Shown piece by piece: positions 28,250 to 36,645 of a stretch of DNA of 64,000 bases. The translations under genes were made by a program, and so were the position numbers. Source of the DNA: Microbulbifer sp. HZ11 (lineage in GTDB: Bacteria > Pseudomonadota > Gammaproteobacteria > Pseudomonadales > Cellvibrionaceae). The notes beneath the pieces are model-generated. The model ran no database searches and was not told the origin of the DNA. It saw only the letters and a list, made by a program, of their open reading frames with translations. Every line of letters begins with the position of its first letter. The first letter of the stretch is position 1. The stretch is from positions 1-64,000 of the forward strand of contig NZ_JELR01000002.1 of the NCBI RefSeq assembly GCF_000708675.1, written 5' to 3'.

Positions 28250-29194
28250 TCGCGCCTGCACCAGATTGCGCAGATTTCCAAACAGGTCCCAGGCGGTAAT
28301 GGCAATCACCACACCGACGGCCACTTGCCATCCCCCCTGACTGGACTGCCAGAGATCACCGCTGCCCCATTCGATAGAAAGTGGTGCCGGCAAGCTGAGA
28401 AGAACGGCCAGAAGTACCAGCCAGAAAATATTCAACGCCCCGTTGATCAACAAGCGCGGGCGGGTCCAGAACGGCGAAAACAACTTGTGAAGCGCAATCA
28501 GCACGCTGGCGCCCAACGCGATATTGAGCCAGGGCAACAGGGATTGCAGGGCCGGTGACAACATCACAGTGAACCCGCCCACCGCCCCGTCGCCAAAAAG
28601 CCAGGTATCGTTCAACCAGGCCATGGCCAAAAGCGTCACCACGAATTCCACTGAGGAATCGAAGCGTTTAATACGCTGACCATTATCCACTACGTGGGGC
28701 ATTGAGCGAGGGTCCCAGCGAGAAAAAACCTGGCGGTAGCCGAGCCCTTCACCAGTGAGATAAAACACCAGGGTTACCCAGGCAAAAGCATGGATTCCGC
28801 TCTCATAAAAACGGGCAAACCAACCGATAGCAGCGCCAATCAGATTGGGTTGTTCCCCCACATACAGTCCGGCGACGGTCTCGATCGCGGAGATAATGAC
28901 AAGGATCAACAGTGTCCACTTCAGTACCTGCATATAAACAGGGAACAGAGGTGCACTCACCAGAGCCCGACGTGGCTGATAATCCGCCGCCACGGCCATG
29001 GGGTGCCCTCGTTGCTTTAACAGATCGAGAATTTCCGTCTCGTAAAGAGAGCGTTTGAGTGACGCCTGCAGATCATCCCGCTGATCCAGTAAATCAGATA
29101 ACAACTCACTCCCGACATCCTCACGCAGATGGGCGGGCAAGTAGGTTCGGACATTGTCCACGTAGCGCTGAATCCAGTTAGTCTGACTCGCCAT
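28232..29194 (-). CDS. Multi-pass membrane protein with HAAS-like N-terminal domain, PadR partner
   Basis: A 320-aa protein: a cytosolic helical N-terminus (about 1-75, with YLPAHLREDVGSELLSDLLDQRDDL resembling the HAAS/DUF1700 signalling domain) followed by about six hydrophobic helices. Start chosen at MASQTNW, whose ribosome site (GGAG) lies in the 3' end of padR. It immediately follows padR and overlaps it in the alternative start, so both are one operon. In Gram-positive bacteria HAAS proteins are paired with PadR regulators to control membrane responses; the role here is inferred from that. Confidence 0.75.
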   Translation of the reverse strand: MASQTNWIQRYVDNVRTYLPAHLREDVGSELLSDLLDQRDDLQASLKRSLYETEILDLLKQRGHPMAVAADYQPRRALVSAPLFPVYMQVLKWTLLILVIISAIETVAGLYVGEQPNLIGAAIGWFARFYESGIHAFAWVTLVFYLTGEGLGYRQVFSRWDPRSMPHVVDNGQRIKRFDSSVEFVVTLLAMAWLNDTWLFGDGAVGGFTVMLSPALQSLLPWLNIALGASVLIALHKLFSPFWTRPRLLINGALNIFWLVLLAVLLSLPAPLSIEWGSGDLWQSSQGGWQVAVGVVIAITAWDLFGNLRNLVQARSPASV

Positions 29195-29198
29195 CAAA

Positions 29199-29549
29199 TC
29201 AATCTCCATGTCCCGTTTTCTTTGCCAGCTGTCCGATTACCCGATTAAGGCTCTGCCATTCATCACGCATTGCCGCCAGAACCACCTCACCGCCTTGATC
29301 CCTTTGATAGAAGCGCCGCTTGCGGCCATCTTCCTCCTGCCAGTAGCTGGACAGCAACCCCTGCCCCTCCAGGCGACGCAACAGTGGATACAGTGTTCCC
29401 TCGTCAATCTCCAGTCCTTGCGCGGCCAGCTTCTTGCGCAGGGAATAGCCGTAATGGGGCTCTCCCAGCGCCAGTAATACCGCCAGGGTAAGCGCCCCAC
29501 GGCGCACCTCCATTACGATTCGCTGGAGCTTTTCCGGCGCCTCTGTCAT
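29199..29549 (-). CDS. PadR-family transcriptional regulator
   Basis: A 116-aa winged-helix repressor: EVRRGALTLAVLLALGEPHYGYSLRKKL, EIDEGTLYPLLRRLEGQGLL and WQEEDGRKRRFYQ are the family's DNA-binding blocks. It is a short PadR-s1 type with a reduced C-terminal dimerisation helix. It precedes the HAAS-like membrane protein and has two tandem operators in its own promoter, so negative autoregulation is likely. The signal sensed is unknown. Confidence 0.94.
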   Translation of the reverse strand: MTEAPEKLQRIVMEVRRGALTLAVLLALGEPHYGYSLRKKLAAQGLEIDEGTLYPLLRRLEGQGLLSSYWQEEDGRKRRFYQRDQGGEVVLAAMRDEWQSLNRVIGQLAKKTGHGD

Positions 29550-29563
29550 TCAACCAACACCCA

Positions 29564-29582
29564 TACTGTGCCATACACAGTA
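29564..29582. promoter_or_regulatory. PadR operator candidate 1
   Basis: TACTGTG-CCATA-CACAGTA: a perfect 7-bp dyad with 5-bp spacer immediately upstream of padR. It contains the ACTGT/ACAGT arms typical of PadR operators. A second near-identical copy follows 21 bp away (centre to centre). Confidence 0.75.
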
Positions 29583-29584
29583 AA

Positions 29585-29603
29585 TACTGTGCAACACACA
29601 GTA
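29585..29603. promoter_or_regulatory. PadR operator candidate 2
   Basis: TACTGTG-CAACA-CACAGTA: the second copy of the same dyad with identical arms and different spacer. The two centres are 21 bp apart, two helical turns, so two dimers could bind the same DNA face and repress padR cooperatively. Confidence 0.75.
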
Positions 29604-29646
29604 TAAAAATGCAAGGTGTCCCCACGTACGACAGAATCAGCGGACA

Positions 29647-29670
29647 TAAAAAAACCGGCCTGAGGCCGGT
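29647..29670 (-). terminator. Terminator of dps
   Basis: ACCGGCC/GGCCGGT hairpin (29654-29670) with loop TGA, followed on the minus strand by a seven-base T run. It lies 24 bp beyond the dps stop codon. Confidence 0.85.
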
Positions 29671-29694
29671 TTTCCGTTCGCTGAAGCACTCTGC

Positions 29695-30165
29695 TTACTG
29701 TGCAGTGGCACGCAGCATCCAGGCTGTCTTCTCATGGACGCGCATGCGGTCTCCCACCAGCGCCGCAGTGGATTCGTCATCGGCCTCCTGGGCGGCTTTC
29801 AATACTTCGCGACAGGTTTTTACGACCTGTTCGTGGCCCTGGGTAAGGATGCGCACCATTTCCTCTGCCGCCGGCACGTCTTCCACCTCTTTGATGGAAC
29901 TGAGGTCGGCGAATGCTTTGTAGGTGCCCGGAGCCACCACATCCAGGGTACGAATTCGCTCGGCGATATCGTCCACCGCTGTCGCCAGCTCAGTGTAGTG
30001 TTCCTCGAACATCAGGTGCAGCTCCCGAAACAGACGGCCGGTGACGTTCCAGTGGAAGTTGTGGGTCTGCAGGTAAAGGGTGTATGAGTCCGCCAGTAGA
30101 CGCTTCAAACCCTGTGCAACCTGCTCGCGATCCTTTTCACCGATACCGATATCAATATTGCTCAT
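29695..30165 (-). CDS. dps: Dps-family ferritin-like DNA protection protein
   Basis: A 156-aa Dps protein that forms a dodecamer, oxidises and stores iron, and protects DNA during starvation and peroxide stress. The ferroxidase residues are present: [12 protein letters not shown] (His pair) and [27 protein letters not shown] (Asp/Glu). The start is the ATG giving [10 protein letters not shown], which has AGAGG eight bases before it; an upstream TTG would add two residues. A strong terminator follows. No OxyR site was recognised by eye upstream. Confidence 0.95.
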   Translation of the reverse strand: MSNIDIGIGEKDREQVAQGLKRLLADSYTLYLQTHNFHWNVTGRLFRELHLMFEEHYTELATAVDDIAERIRTLDVVAPGTYKAFADLSSIKEVEDVPAAEEMVRILTQGHEQVVKTCREVLKAAQEADDESTAALVGDRMRVHEKTAWMLRATAQ

Positions 30166-30357
30166 TAGCAACCTCTTTTGTGGTTCGAGTTAAATCCATT
30201 TCAGCGAGGCAGGATGAAAAAACGCGCCTGTTGCGGCTCGCCTTCCCCGGAATATGCCCCACTACGGTCACCAGATGGTGCCTGCGGCACCAACAGCCCC
30301 GTCTGATTTACATCAGGTCACAACTAATTCTATGGTCACAAAGCGACATTCAAACCC

Positions 30358-30397
30358 CTGGCGCTATTGACTGTGAATATATGGTCAATAGCGCCAG
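30358..30397. repeat. Perfect 14-bp inverted repeat downstream of the M2 peptidase
   Basis: CTGGCGCTATTGAC (30358-30371) pairs perfectly with GTCAATAGCGCCAG (30384-30397) across a 12-bp AT-rich loop. It lies about 30 bp after the M2 peptidase stop and 190 bp upstream of dps. No T run follows, so it is either a weak terminator/3' stabiliser or an operator for dps. Confidence 0.6.
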
Positions 30398-30426
30398 ACA
30401 ATGAATCCACCCAGCGCGCCGGTAAC

Positions 30427-32367
30427 TCACCACCCACACTGACGATCTTTGTTCTGCTCCTGCAGATACTCCATCAGTGGCTGGAAGTAATCCGCAATCG
30501 CAGATGCGTCCAGTTCGCGCTGCCCGGTGAGCGCCTCCATAGCATCCGGCCAGGGTTTGCTCGCCCCCATGGCCAACATATTGCGCAGTTTTTCACCGGC
30601 GGCCTTGTTTTTGAAAATCGAGCAGCGGTGCAACGGCCCGGTCTCACCGGCAGCCTCACACAGAGCGCGGTGGAACTGGAACTGCTGGATTCGCGCGAGA
30701 AAATAACGGGCGTAAGGTGTGTTGCCGGGAATATGGTACTTGGCCCCCGGATCGAAATTGGCTTCGCTACGCTCTACCGGTGCCTCAACCCCCTGATATT
30801 CCTCGCGCAGCTTCCACCACGCTTTGTTGTAATCACCGGGTTGCACTTCTCCGTTGAATACCTGCCAGCGCCACTTGTCCACCAGCAGACCAAACGGCAG
30901 GAACGCAATCTTGTCCAGCGCCTGCTGCATCAGGTACCCGATATCTTTGTCTTCACCGGGAATTTCATCCATCAGGCCGATTTCTTTCAGGTACTTGGGC
31001 GTAATGGACAGGGCGATGGTGTCCCCCACTGCTTCGTGGAAGCCATCATTGGCGCCCTCTTTGTACAGGAACGGCTGATTTTTATAAATGCGCTGATAAA
31101 AATTGTGCCCAAGCTCATGATGCACGGTGATCAGGTCTTCACCGGTTTTGTTGATGCACATCTTGATACGGATATCGTCCTGACCATCCAGATTCCAGGC
31201 ACTTGCATGACATACCACGTCGCGATCCCGCGGCTGCACGAACTGGGAGCGCTCCCAGAAGGTTTCCGGCAAAGGCTTGAACCCAAGCGAGGTAAAGAAT
31301 TTCTCCCCCACCTTCACCATGTCCTTTTCACTCATACCGGAATCCACCACCAGTTGAGTCAGATCGTAGGGTGCTTCCATATCCTCGTCTTTGACGATGT
31401 CATAGATATTGCCCCACTCCTGTGCCCACATGTTCCCCAGCAGGTGCGCCGGGATTTTTCCGGTAGCTGGCGCAACATCATCACCATAGTGTTGGTTCAA
31501 TTTCGCACGCACATGGCAGTGAAGCGCCTCATATAGCGGTTTCACTTTGCTCCACTGGTTGTCCATATCTGCGGAAAATTCGTCTGCGGGCATGTCGTAC
31601 TTGGAGCGCCACATGACACTGAGGTTGTCGTAACCCAGCTCCTTGGCACCCGCATTGCCGATCTCCACCTGACGCTCGTAGAGCGGCTTCATGGGCGGAG
31701 AAACCTTGCGCCAACCTACCCACAGCTCTTTCAACAGCTTCGGATCACGGCTGTTAGCCATCATCTGACCCATTTGGGTCAGGGTGTAGCACTTGTTTTG
31801 TTTATCGTCGCCTGCTGCAGGCTTTTCAGCGCCAGGCTTTTGATCCGGGCAGTATTTACCCGCCCCGTACATGCCCTGCATTTTGGAACCGATCTGAGCC
31901 AGTTCCGCTGTCAGTTTGGGATCGTTCGGTGCCGGAAATACCAGCCCCTGCTTGAGCATGGTCAGCATGCGGCGGGTTTCCGCATCCAGCTCGACACTGT
32001 CAAATTTGGCTGCTTCCTGGGCCAGCTCCACCGCGAGCGACGTGTAGCGCTCCATGGCCAGCGCTTCGGTGTACTGGGAATCCACATTGATATAAGTGGA
32101 TGCCAGCCAACTGGCGTGACTCGCTTCCTCTGCCATTTTCGCCAGCCGCTCTTGTGCGCTGTCAAGAAACACCCGGGCCGCCTCGGCATCCAGCTGATCG
32201 GCCGCGGCGTCCTGTGCGCGCGCTACGGTACCCGCATCGGTAGTATCCGCGCCGTAAGCAGCTTTTGTTTCAGCGGTCGGCGCAGGCACGCCCGCTTTGT
32301 GAGTTTCCCGGTCACACCCCGCCAGGGTGAAGGTAGCAGCGGCGATTACCAGCGCGAGTCTTTTCAT
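30427..32367 (-). CDS. M2-family metallopeptidase (ACE-like) lipoprotein
   Basis: A 646-aa zinc dipeptidyl carboxypeptidase of the angiotensin-converting-enzyme family, probably periplasmic. The N-terminus MKRLALVIAAATFTLAGC carries a lipobox (LAGC). The zinc motif is seen as HHELGHNFYQ (HExxH, about residue 415) with the downstream GFHEAVGD third ligand (Glu). The start is the ATG with AGAGG six bases upstream rather than the longer frame. It probably removes dipeptides from peptide C-termini. It stands alone, ending before the IR near dps. Confidence 0.92.
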   Translation of the reverse strand: MKRLALVIAAATFTLAGCDRETHKAGVPAPTAETKAAYGADTTDAGTVARAQDAAADQLDAEAARVFLDSAQERLAKMAEEASHASWLASTYINVDSQYTEALAMERYTSLAVELAQEAAKFDSVELDAETRRMLTMLKQGLVFPAPNDPKLTAELAQIGSKMQGMYGAGKYCPDQKPGAEKPAAGDDKQNKCYTLTQMGQMMANSRDPKLLKELWVGWRKVSPPMKPLYERQVEIGNAGAKELGYDNLSVMWRSKYDMPADEFSADMDNQWSKVKPLYEALHCHVRAKLNQHYGDDVAPATGKIPAHLLGNMWAQEWGNIYDIVKDEDMEAPYDLTQLVVDSGMSEKDMVKVGEKFFTSLGFKPLPETFWERSQFVQPRDRDVVCHASAWNLDGQDDIRIKMCINKTGEDLITVHHELGHNFYQRIYKNQPFLYKEGANDGFHEAVGDTIALSITPKYLKEIGLMDEIPGEDKDIGYLMQQALDKIAFLPFGLLVDKWRWQVFNGEVQPGDYNKAWWKLREEYQGVEAPVERSEANFDPGAKYHIPGNTPYARYFLARIQQFQFHRALCEAAGETGPLHRCSIFKNKAAGEKLRNMLAMGASKPWPDAMEALTGQRELDASAIADYFQPLMEYLQEQNKDRQCGW

Positions 32368-32650
32368 CGGCATCCTCTGGTCATTATTTGACGTTATCTG
32401 GAGCGTCACCCACTCAACGCGGGTGGCAGCAAGAAAAAAGTCTGTCGCGGTTTTATAGCACAGCCCCACCGCCAACCGGGACGATCACACCACAGCGCCC
32501 GGCACATCGGCACAATATTCCCTTTGCGGGAAAACTATTGGAGAAATATTTCGGAAATAACGGGGTAAGCTGGGGCGGGCACTCAGCACGAAAACTGAAC
32601 AGGAGACTCAGAGAAAAGTATAAACAGGAGCAGGGGGAATTGGGATTGGA

Positions 32651-32760
<110 letters not shown>

Positions 32761-33042
32761 ACAACGCTCGAGCACTCAGAATAGCACTGACGCTGATACC
32801 AGGCTGTTTACTGCAGAAAATGCAATATCAGGTACCGCTGCACTCGAAGAGGGCGCGATTATAGAGACTCCTGGCGCCAGGTTCCAGCCCCTATTTTCCC
32901 CTTTCGTCTCCGCGGCGCGATTCCAGCCGGATATTCGCGGCACCGCTCAAATTAAAGGAGCAAAAAAGCTATACTGTGCCGCGCCCGATCTGGGCCCGCT
33001 TTCTGCGACCTTACCGAGCCCTTCGAATTAACCGAGCCACCT

Positions 33043-33897
33043 ATGCATTTATTCGTCGACAGCCTCACCAATGTGGATTTCAGCTATCTCCACCACACCC
33101 GGGGAATTGTGGGTGAAACTTGGCTGGCCAACGCTGCGCTGGATGGCGCCCTGGACCAGCAGGGTATGGTGTGCGATTTCGGCATTGTAAAAAAGACCCT
33201 ACGCAACTGGCTGGACGACGAGCTGGACCACCGCCTGCTGGTGCCGGTACGGTCGCCACACCTGGTGATCGAGCGCGATGGCGATCAGCTGCACCTCGAG
33301 TGGGCCCTGGCCGATGGCAAATGCATTACCGTTGGCGGTCCGGCACAGGCTTTTGCACTGGTGGAAGCGGAATCCATCACCGCGGAATCCGTGGCGCGCT
33401 GGTGTGTTACCCAGCTGGATGGTGTTTTTCCTACCAGCGTAGACCAGCTCACTCTGGCGTTCAGCAACGAACAGATCGACACGCCCTTTTATCACTACAG
33501 CCACGGCTTGAAAAAGCACGATGGCAACTGCCAGCGTATCGCCCACGGCCACCGCTCGCGGATTCGCATCGATGTCAATGGCCAGCGCAACCCGGAGCTC
33601 GAAGCTCTGTGGGCAGAACGCTGGAAAGATATTTACCTGGGCACGCGGGAGGATCTCACCGGGGAATCCGGTGAAGCGGATGATAAACACCTGCACTTTG
33701 CCTATCAGGCACAGCAGGGGGCATTTGCGCTCAGTATTCCCGCCAGCCGCTGTGAAATTCTCGGCTGCGACACCACCGTCGAACAGCTTGCCCAGTATAT
33801 TGCGGACGAGCTGGCCAAGGAGAATTCCGGTAAAGACATTACCGTGCGCGCTTATGAGGGCATCGGCAAAGGCGCTGTGGCCATTGCCAGGCGATAA
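33043..33897 (+). CDS. Double-domain 6-pyruvoyl-tetrahydropterin synthase (QueD-like) protein
   Basis: A 284-aa protein with two pterin synthase-fold halves. The N-terminal half keeps GMVCDFGIVKKTLRNWLDDELDHRLL, carrying the catalytic Asp/His type segment DF..LDH but no HGH zinc motif. The C-terminal half keeps SHGLKKHDGNC and AHGHRSRI, the zinc His and catalytic Cys type segments, and a pterin-binding CDTTVEQLAQYIADE. It probably makes 6-carboxy-tetrahydropterin for queuosine, or another pterin. It is followed 3 bp later by rsmE, suggesting an RNA-modification operon. Motif roles are from the family, not measured. Confidence 0.78.
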   Translation: MHLFVDSLTNVDFSYLHHTRGIVGETWLANAALDGALDQQGMVCDFGIVKKTLRNWLDDELDHRLLVPVRSPHLVIERDGDQLHLEWALADGKCITVGGPAQAFALVEAESITAESVARWCVTQLDGVFPTSVDQLTLAFSNEQIDTPFYHYSHGLKKHDGNCQRIAHGHRSRIRIDVNGQRNPELEALWAERWKDIYLGTREDLTGESGEADDKHLHFAYQAQQGAFALSIPASRCEILGCDTTVEQLAQYIADELAKENSGKDITVRAYEGIGKGAVAIARR

Positions 33898-33900
33898 TCG

Positions 33901-34617
33901 ATGAATCTGATTTTGTTAGCGCCGGAGGATTTCCAGTCTTCCACCAAAGTCCTGTTGCGCGGCCGACGCTTTCAGCATATGGCGGATGTGCACCGGGCTG
34001 AAATCGGTGACCGCATGAAGGTGGGTGTGGTAAACGGCCAGATCGGTGAAGGTGAAATCACCCATCGCAGCGATGATCACATCGCCATGACCGTCACTCT
34101 AGACAGGGACGCACCCGCTCCCCTGCCGCTGACCATGGTTTTGGCATTGCCCCGCCCCAAGATGCTCAAGCGCACCATTCAGCACGCCACTGCGCTCGGG
34201 GTCAAAACGCTCTATCTGATCAACGCCTACCGGGTGGAAAAGTCCTTCTGGCAAAGCCCCTGGCTCGCGGCAGACAGGCTCCGCGAGCAGTGTGTGCTCG
34301 GTCTGGAGCAGGCAGTGGACACCAAGATGCCGCAAATCGAGTTACGCAAACGCTTCAAGCCGTTTGTGGAAGACGAGCTGCCCTCCATTGCAGAGGAGTC
34401 CCTCAAGCTGGTGGCGCACCCGGTAACCAAGCAGCCCTGCCCTGTGGATATCCAACAGCAGACCACCCTGGCGGTGGGCCCCGAAGGCGGCTTTATTCCT
34501 TACGAAGTGGAAAAGCTTCAGGAAATCGGCTTTCAGTCGGTCCATCTCGGGCCGCGAATTCTGCGGGTGGAGACCGCCCTCCCCGTGCTACTCAGCCGCC
34601 TTTTCCCCGCCCGATAA
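33901..34617 (+). CDS. rsmE: 16S rRNA m3U1498 methyltransferase RsmE
   Basis: A 238-aa SPOUT methyltransferase that modifies U1498 of 16S rRNA. The N-terminal PUA-like domain includes HMADVHRAEIGDRMKV, and the SPOUT domain shows the knot motifs LAVGPEGGFIPYEVE and LGPRILRVETALPVLLSRL. The full-length frame begins ATG 3 bp after the pterin synthase stop codon, so it is likely translated from a shared transcript. Confidence 0.95.
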   Translation: MNLILLAPEDFQSSTKVLLRGRRFQHMADVHRAEIGDRMKVGVVNGQIGEGEITHRSDDHIAMTVTLDRDAPAPLPLTMVLALPRPKMLKRTIQHATALGVKTLYLINAYRVEKSFWQSPWLAADRLREQCVLGLEQAVDTKMPQIELRKRFKPFVEDELPSIAEESLKLVAHPVTKQPCPVDIQQQTTLAVGPEGGFIPYEVEKLQEIGFQSVHLGPRILRVETALPVLLSRLFPAR

Positions 34618-34644
34618 AGCGCTTCCCGTAGCCCTTCCCCACGA

Positions 34645-34673
34645 CGAAAAAAGCCGCGCTAAATAGCGCGGCT
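34645..34673 (-). terminator. Terminator of alanine dehydrogenase
   Basis: AGCCGCGCT (34652-34660) pairs with AGCGCGGCT (34665-34673) across AAAT, followed on the minus strand by a run of T. It lies about 100 bp past the ald stop. It may also block readthrough from rsmE in the other direction, although there is no T run on that side. Confidence 0.75.
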
Positions 34674-34732
34674 GCAATGGCAGTCAGACACTGCCGGGTC
34701 TCACAGAGTGGGGCGTGGGGTCGCCCCAGAAG

Positions 34733-34754
34733 AGAACTGAGCAAATTCAGTTCT
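34733..34754 (-). repeat. Hairpin in the ald 3' region
   Basis: AGAACTGA (34733-34740) pairs perfectly with TCAGTTCT (34747-34754) across six bases. A further CTAAAGG/CCTTTAG dyad overlaps the ald stop codon at 34761-34780. Together with the terminator further on they make a structured 3' untranslated region. Confidence 0.4.
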
Positions 34755-34776
34755 GCACCCCTAAAGGCACTAACCT

Positions 34777-35922
34777 TTAGGCGGCAACATCAGAGTCTAC
34801 GGCGGATTTCTGCAGAGCCAGCTTGGGATCCACATATTCGTAACCCAGTACATCAGCTACAGCTTTGTAGGTCACCATACCGGCGTGTACGTTCAGACCT
34901 TCCAGCAGGTTGGCATCGTCCAGCAAAGCCTGTTTGGCCCCCTTGTTGGCCAGCGCTACCGCAAACGGCAGGGTGGCATTGTTCAGGGCCATGGTGGAGG
35001 TACGCGCTACACCGCCGGGCATGTTGGCGACACAGTAGTGCACCACGCCGTCCACAACGTAGGTAGGCTCCTGGTGAGTGGTTGCTTTGGAGGTCTCAAA
35101 GCAACCGCCCTGGTCAATCGCCACATCCACAACGACCGCACCTTTCTTCATACGGCTGATGATGTCGCGGGTCAGCAGTTTCGGTGCCGCCGCACCCGGG
35201 ATCAGTACCGCACCCACAACCAGATCCGCTTCCAGCGCATGAGATTCAATCGCGTCGTTGGTGGAATATTCGGTGCGTACCGCGCCACCGAAAATGTCGT
35301 CCAGCTGACGCAGGCGCGGCAGGGAGCGATCCAGAATGGTCACGTCGGCGCCCATACCCAGCGCCATTTTGGCCGCGTTGGTACCAACCACACCGCCACC
35401 GATAATCAGTACTTTGGCCGGAGCAACACCGGGTACACCACCCAGCAGAACACCCAGACCACCCTGGGCTTTTTCCAGGTGGTGCGCGCCGCACTGCACG
35501 GACATACGGCCGGCCACTTCAGACATCGGCGCCAGCAGCGGCAGGCCGCCGAAACGGTCGGTTACGGTTTCATAGGCAATACAGGTCGCACCGGATTTCA
35601 CCAGCAGCTCGGTCTGCTTGGGGTCCGGCGCCAGGTGAAGATAGGTGTACAGCAGCTGGCCCGGGCGCAGCATTTCGCACTCGTGGGGCTGAGGCTCTTT
35701 CACCTTCACGATCATATCCGCGGTGGCGAAAATCTCTTCCGGCGTGTCGATAATCTTGGCACCGGCCTGCTCATACATTTCATCGGTGAAACCGATGGAT
35801 GCGCCGCCGTCCTTCTGCACGATCACCTCGTGACCGTGGCCGATCAGCTCGCGCACGCTCGCGGGCGTCAGGCCAATACGGTACTCGTGGTTCTTAATCT
35901 CTTTCGGTACACCGATCAACAT
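34777..35922 (-). CDS. ald: Alanine dehydrogenase
   Basis: Catalyses reversible NAD-dependent oxidative deamination of L-alanine to pyruvate and ammonia; cytosolic. The 381-aa protein starts MLIGVPKEIKNHEYRIGLTP (substrate-binding Arg/Lys segments) and has the Rossmann motif VLIIGGGVVGTNAAKMALGMGADV. The C-terminal domain has the TSTMALNNATLPF segment of the family. It is divergent from an Lrp-family gene that most likely controls it, and has a terminator downstream. The coding frame is clean and full length. Confidence 0.95.
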   Translation of the reverse strand: MLIGVPKEIKNHEYRIGLTPASVRELIGHGHEVIVQKDGGASIGFTDEMYEQAGAKIIDTPEEIFATADMIVKVKEPQPHECEMLRPGQLLYTYLHLAPDPKQTELLVKSGATCIAYETVTDRFGGLPLLAPMSEVAGRMSVQCGAHHLEKAQGGLGVLLGGVPGVAPAKVLIIGGGVVGTNAAKMALGMGADVTILDRSLPRLRQLDDIFGGAVRTEYSTNDAIESHALEADLVVGAVLIPGAAAPKLLTRDIISRMKKGAVVVDVAIDQGGCFETSKATTHQEPTYVVDGVVHYCVANMPGGVARTSTMALNNATLPFAVALANKGAKQALLDDANLLEGLNVHAGMVTYKAVADVLGYEYVDPKLALQKSAVDSDVAA

Positions 35923-36140
35923 GATGACTTCTCCTCAATTACCCTGTTAGCGCAATCTGGTACGCTCTTCTTTTGTTGGATTCCCGCAGTATAGGCGCCT
36001 CTTTAAAGTGGATTTCTGTAGATTTTTTAATACTATTAGTGGATTCAACTAGTAATACGTCAAAAAGACTACTTTTTAGCCAAACGGAACCCAGTGGGGC
36101 GCCACAGCCAAGTCAAGCCCGAGATACAGCCAGGTAAATC

Positions 36141-36620
36141 ATGAAAAGACGCGCCAGTGAACTCAGCACTATCGACCGCAATATTCTTCGGGTACTGCAG
36201 AAAAACGGCCGCACCAGCTATGCGGAACTGGCCCGTCAGGTAGGCCTGACCGCCACCCCCTGTGTGGAGCGGGTCAAAAAGATGGAAAGTGATGGGGTTA
36301 TCCAGGGCTACACCACCCTGATCAACCCCGAGTACCTGGATGCCGCCCTGGTGGTGTTCGTGCAGATCCGCCTCAACCGCTCAGCCCAGGATGCCTTTGA
36401 AGAGTTCCGCAATGCGGTCTCGGCCCTGCCAGAGGTGCAGGAGTGCTATCTGGTGTCGGGGAATTTTGACTACCTGATCAAGGCGCGCGTGGCCGATATG
36501 AGTGCCTACCGGAAGTTCTACGGAGAGACGCTGCTGACACTGCCGGAAGTGCAGGAATGCACCAGCTATGTGGTAATGGAGCAGGTAAAAGAGACACTGG
36601 AGCGGTATCTGTCAACGTAG
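36141..36620 (+). CDS. Lrp/AsnC-family regulator with IS-derived last codons
   Basis: A 159-aa feast/famine regulator: helix-turn-helix with SELSTIDRNILRVLQKNGRTSYAELARQVGL and CVERVKKMESDGVI, then the RAM effector domain (AALVVFVQIRLN, VQECYLVSGNFDYLIKA). It is divergent from alanine dehydrogenase, like alanine-responsive Lrp proteins. The reading frame ends inside the IS3 left inverted repeat: the IS begins at 36610, so the last codons (part of Leu, Ser, Thr, stop) come from the element. The length remains near that of Lrp, so the protein is probably still functional. Confidence 0.92.
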   Translation: MKRRASELSTIDRNILRVLQKNGRTSYAELARQVGLTATPCVERVKKMESDGVIQGYTTLINPEYLDAALVVFVQIRLNRSAQDAFEEFRNAVSALPEVQECYLVSGNFDYLIKARVADMSAYRKFYGETLLTLPEVQECTSYVVMEQVKETLERYLST

Positions 36621-36627
36621 TTGTCGC
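36610..36627 (+). repeat. IS3 left inverted repeat
   Basis: TGTCAACGTAGTTGTCGC; 16 of 18 bases match the right repeat. It supplies the end of the lrp coding frame, including its TAG stop at 36618-36620. Confidence 0.85.
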
Positions 36628-36645
36628 GTTTAAGGTATCAGCTCT

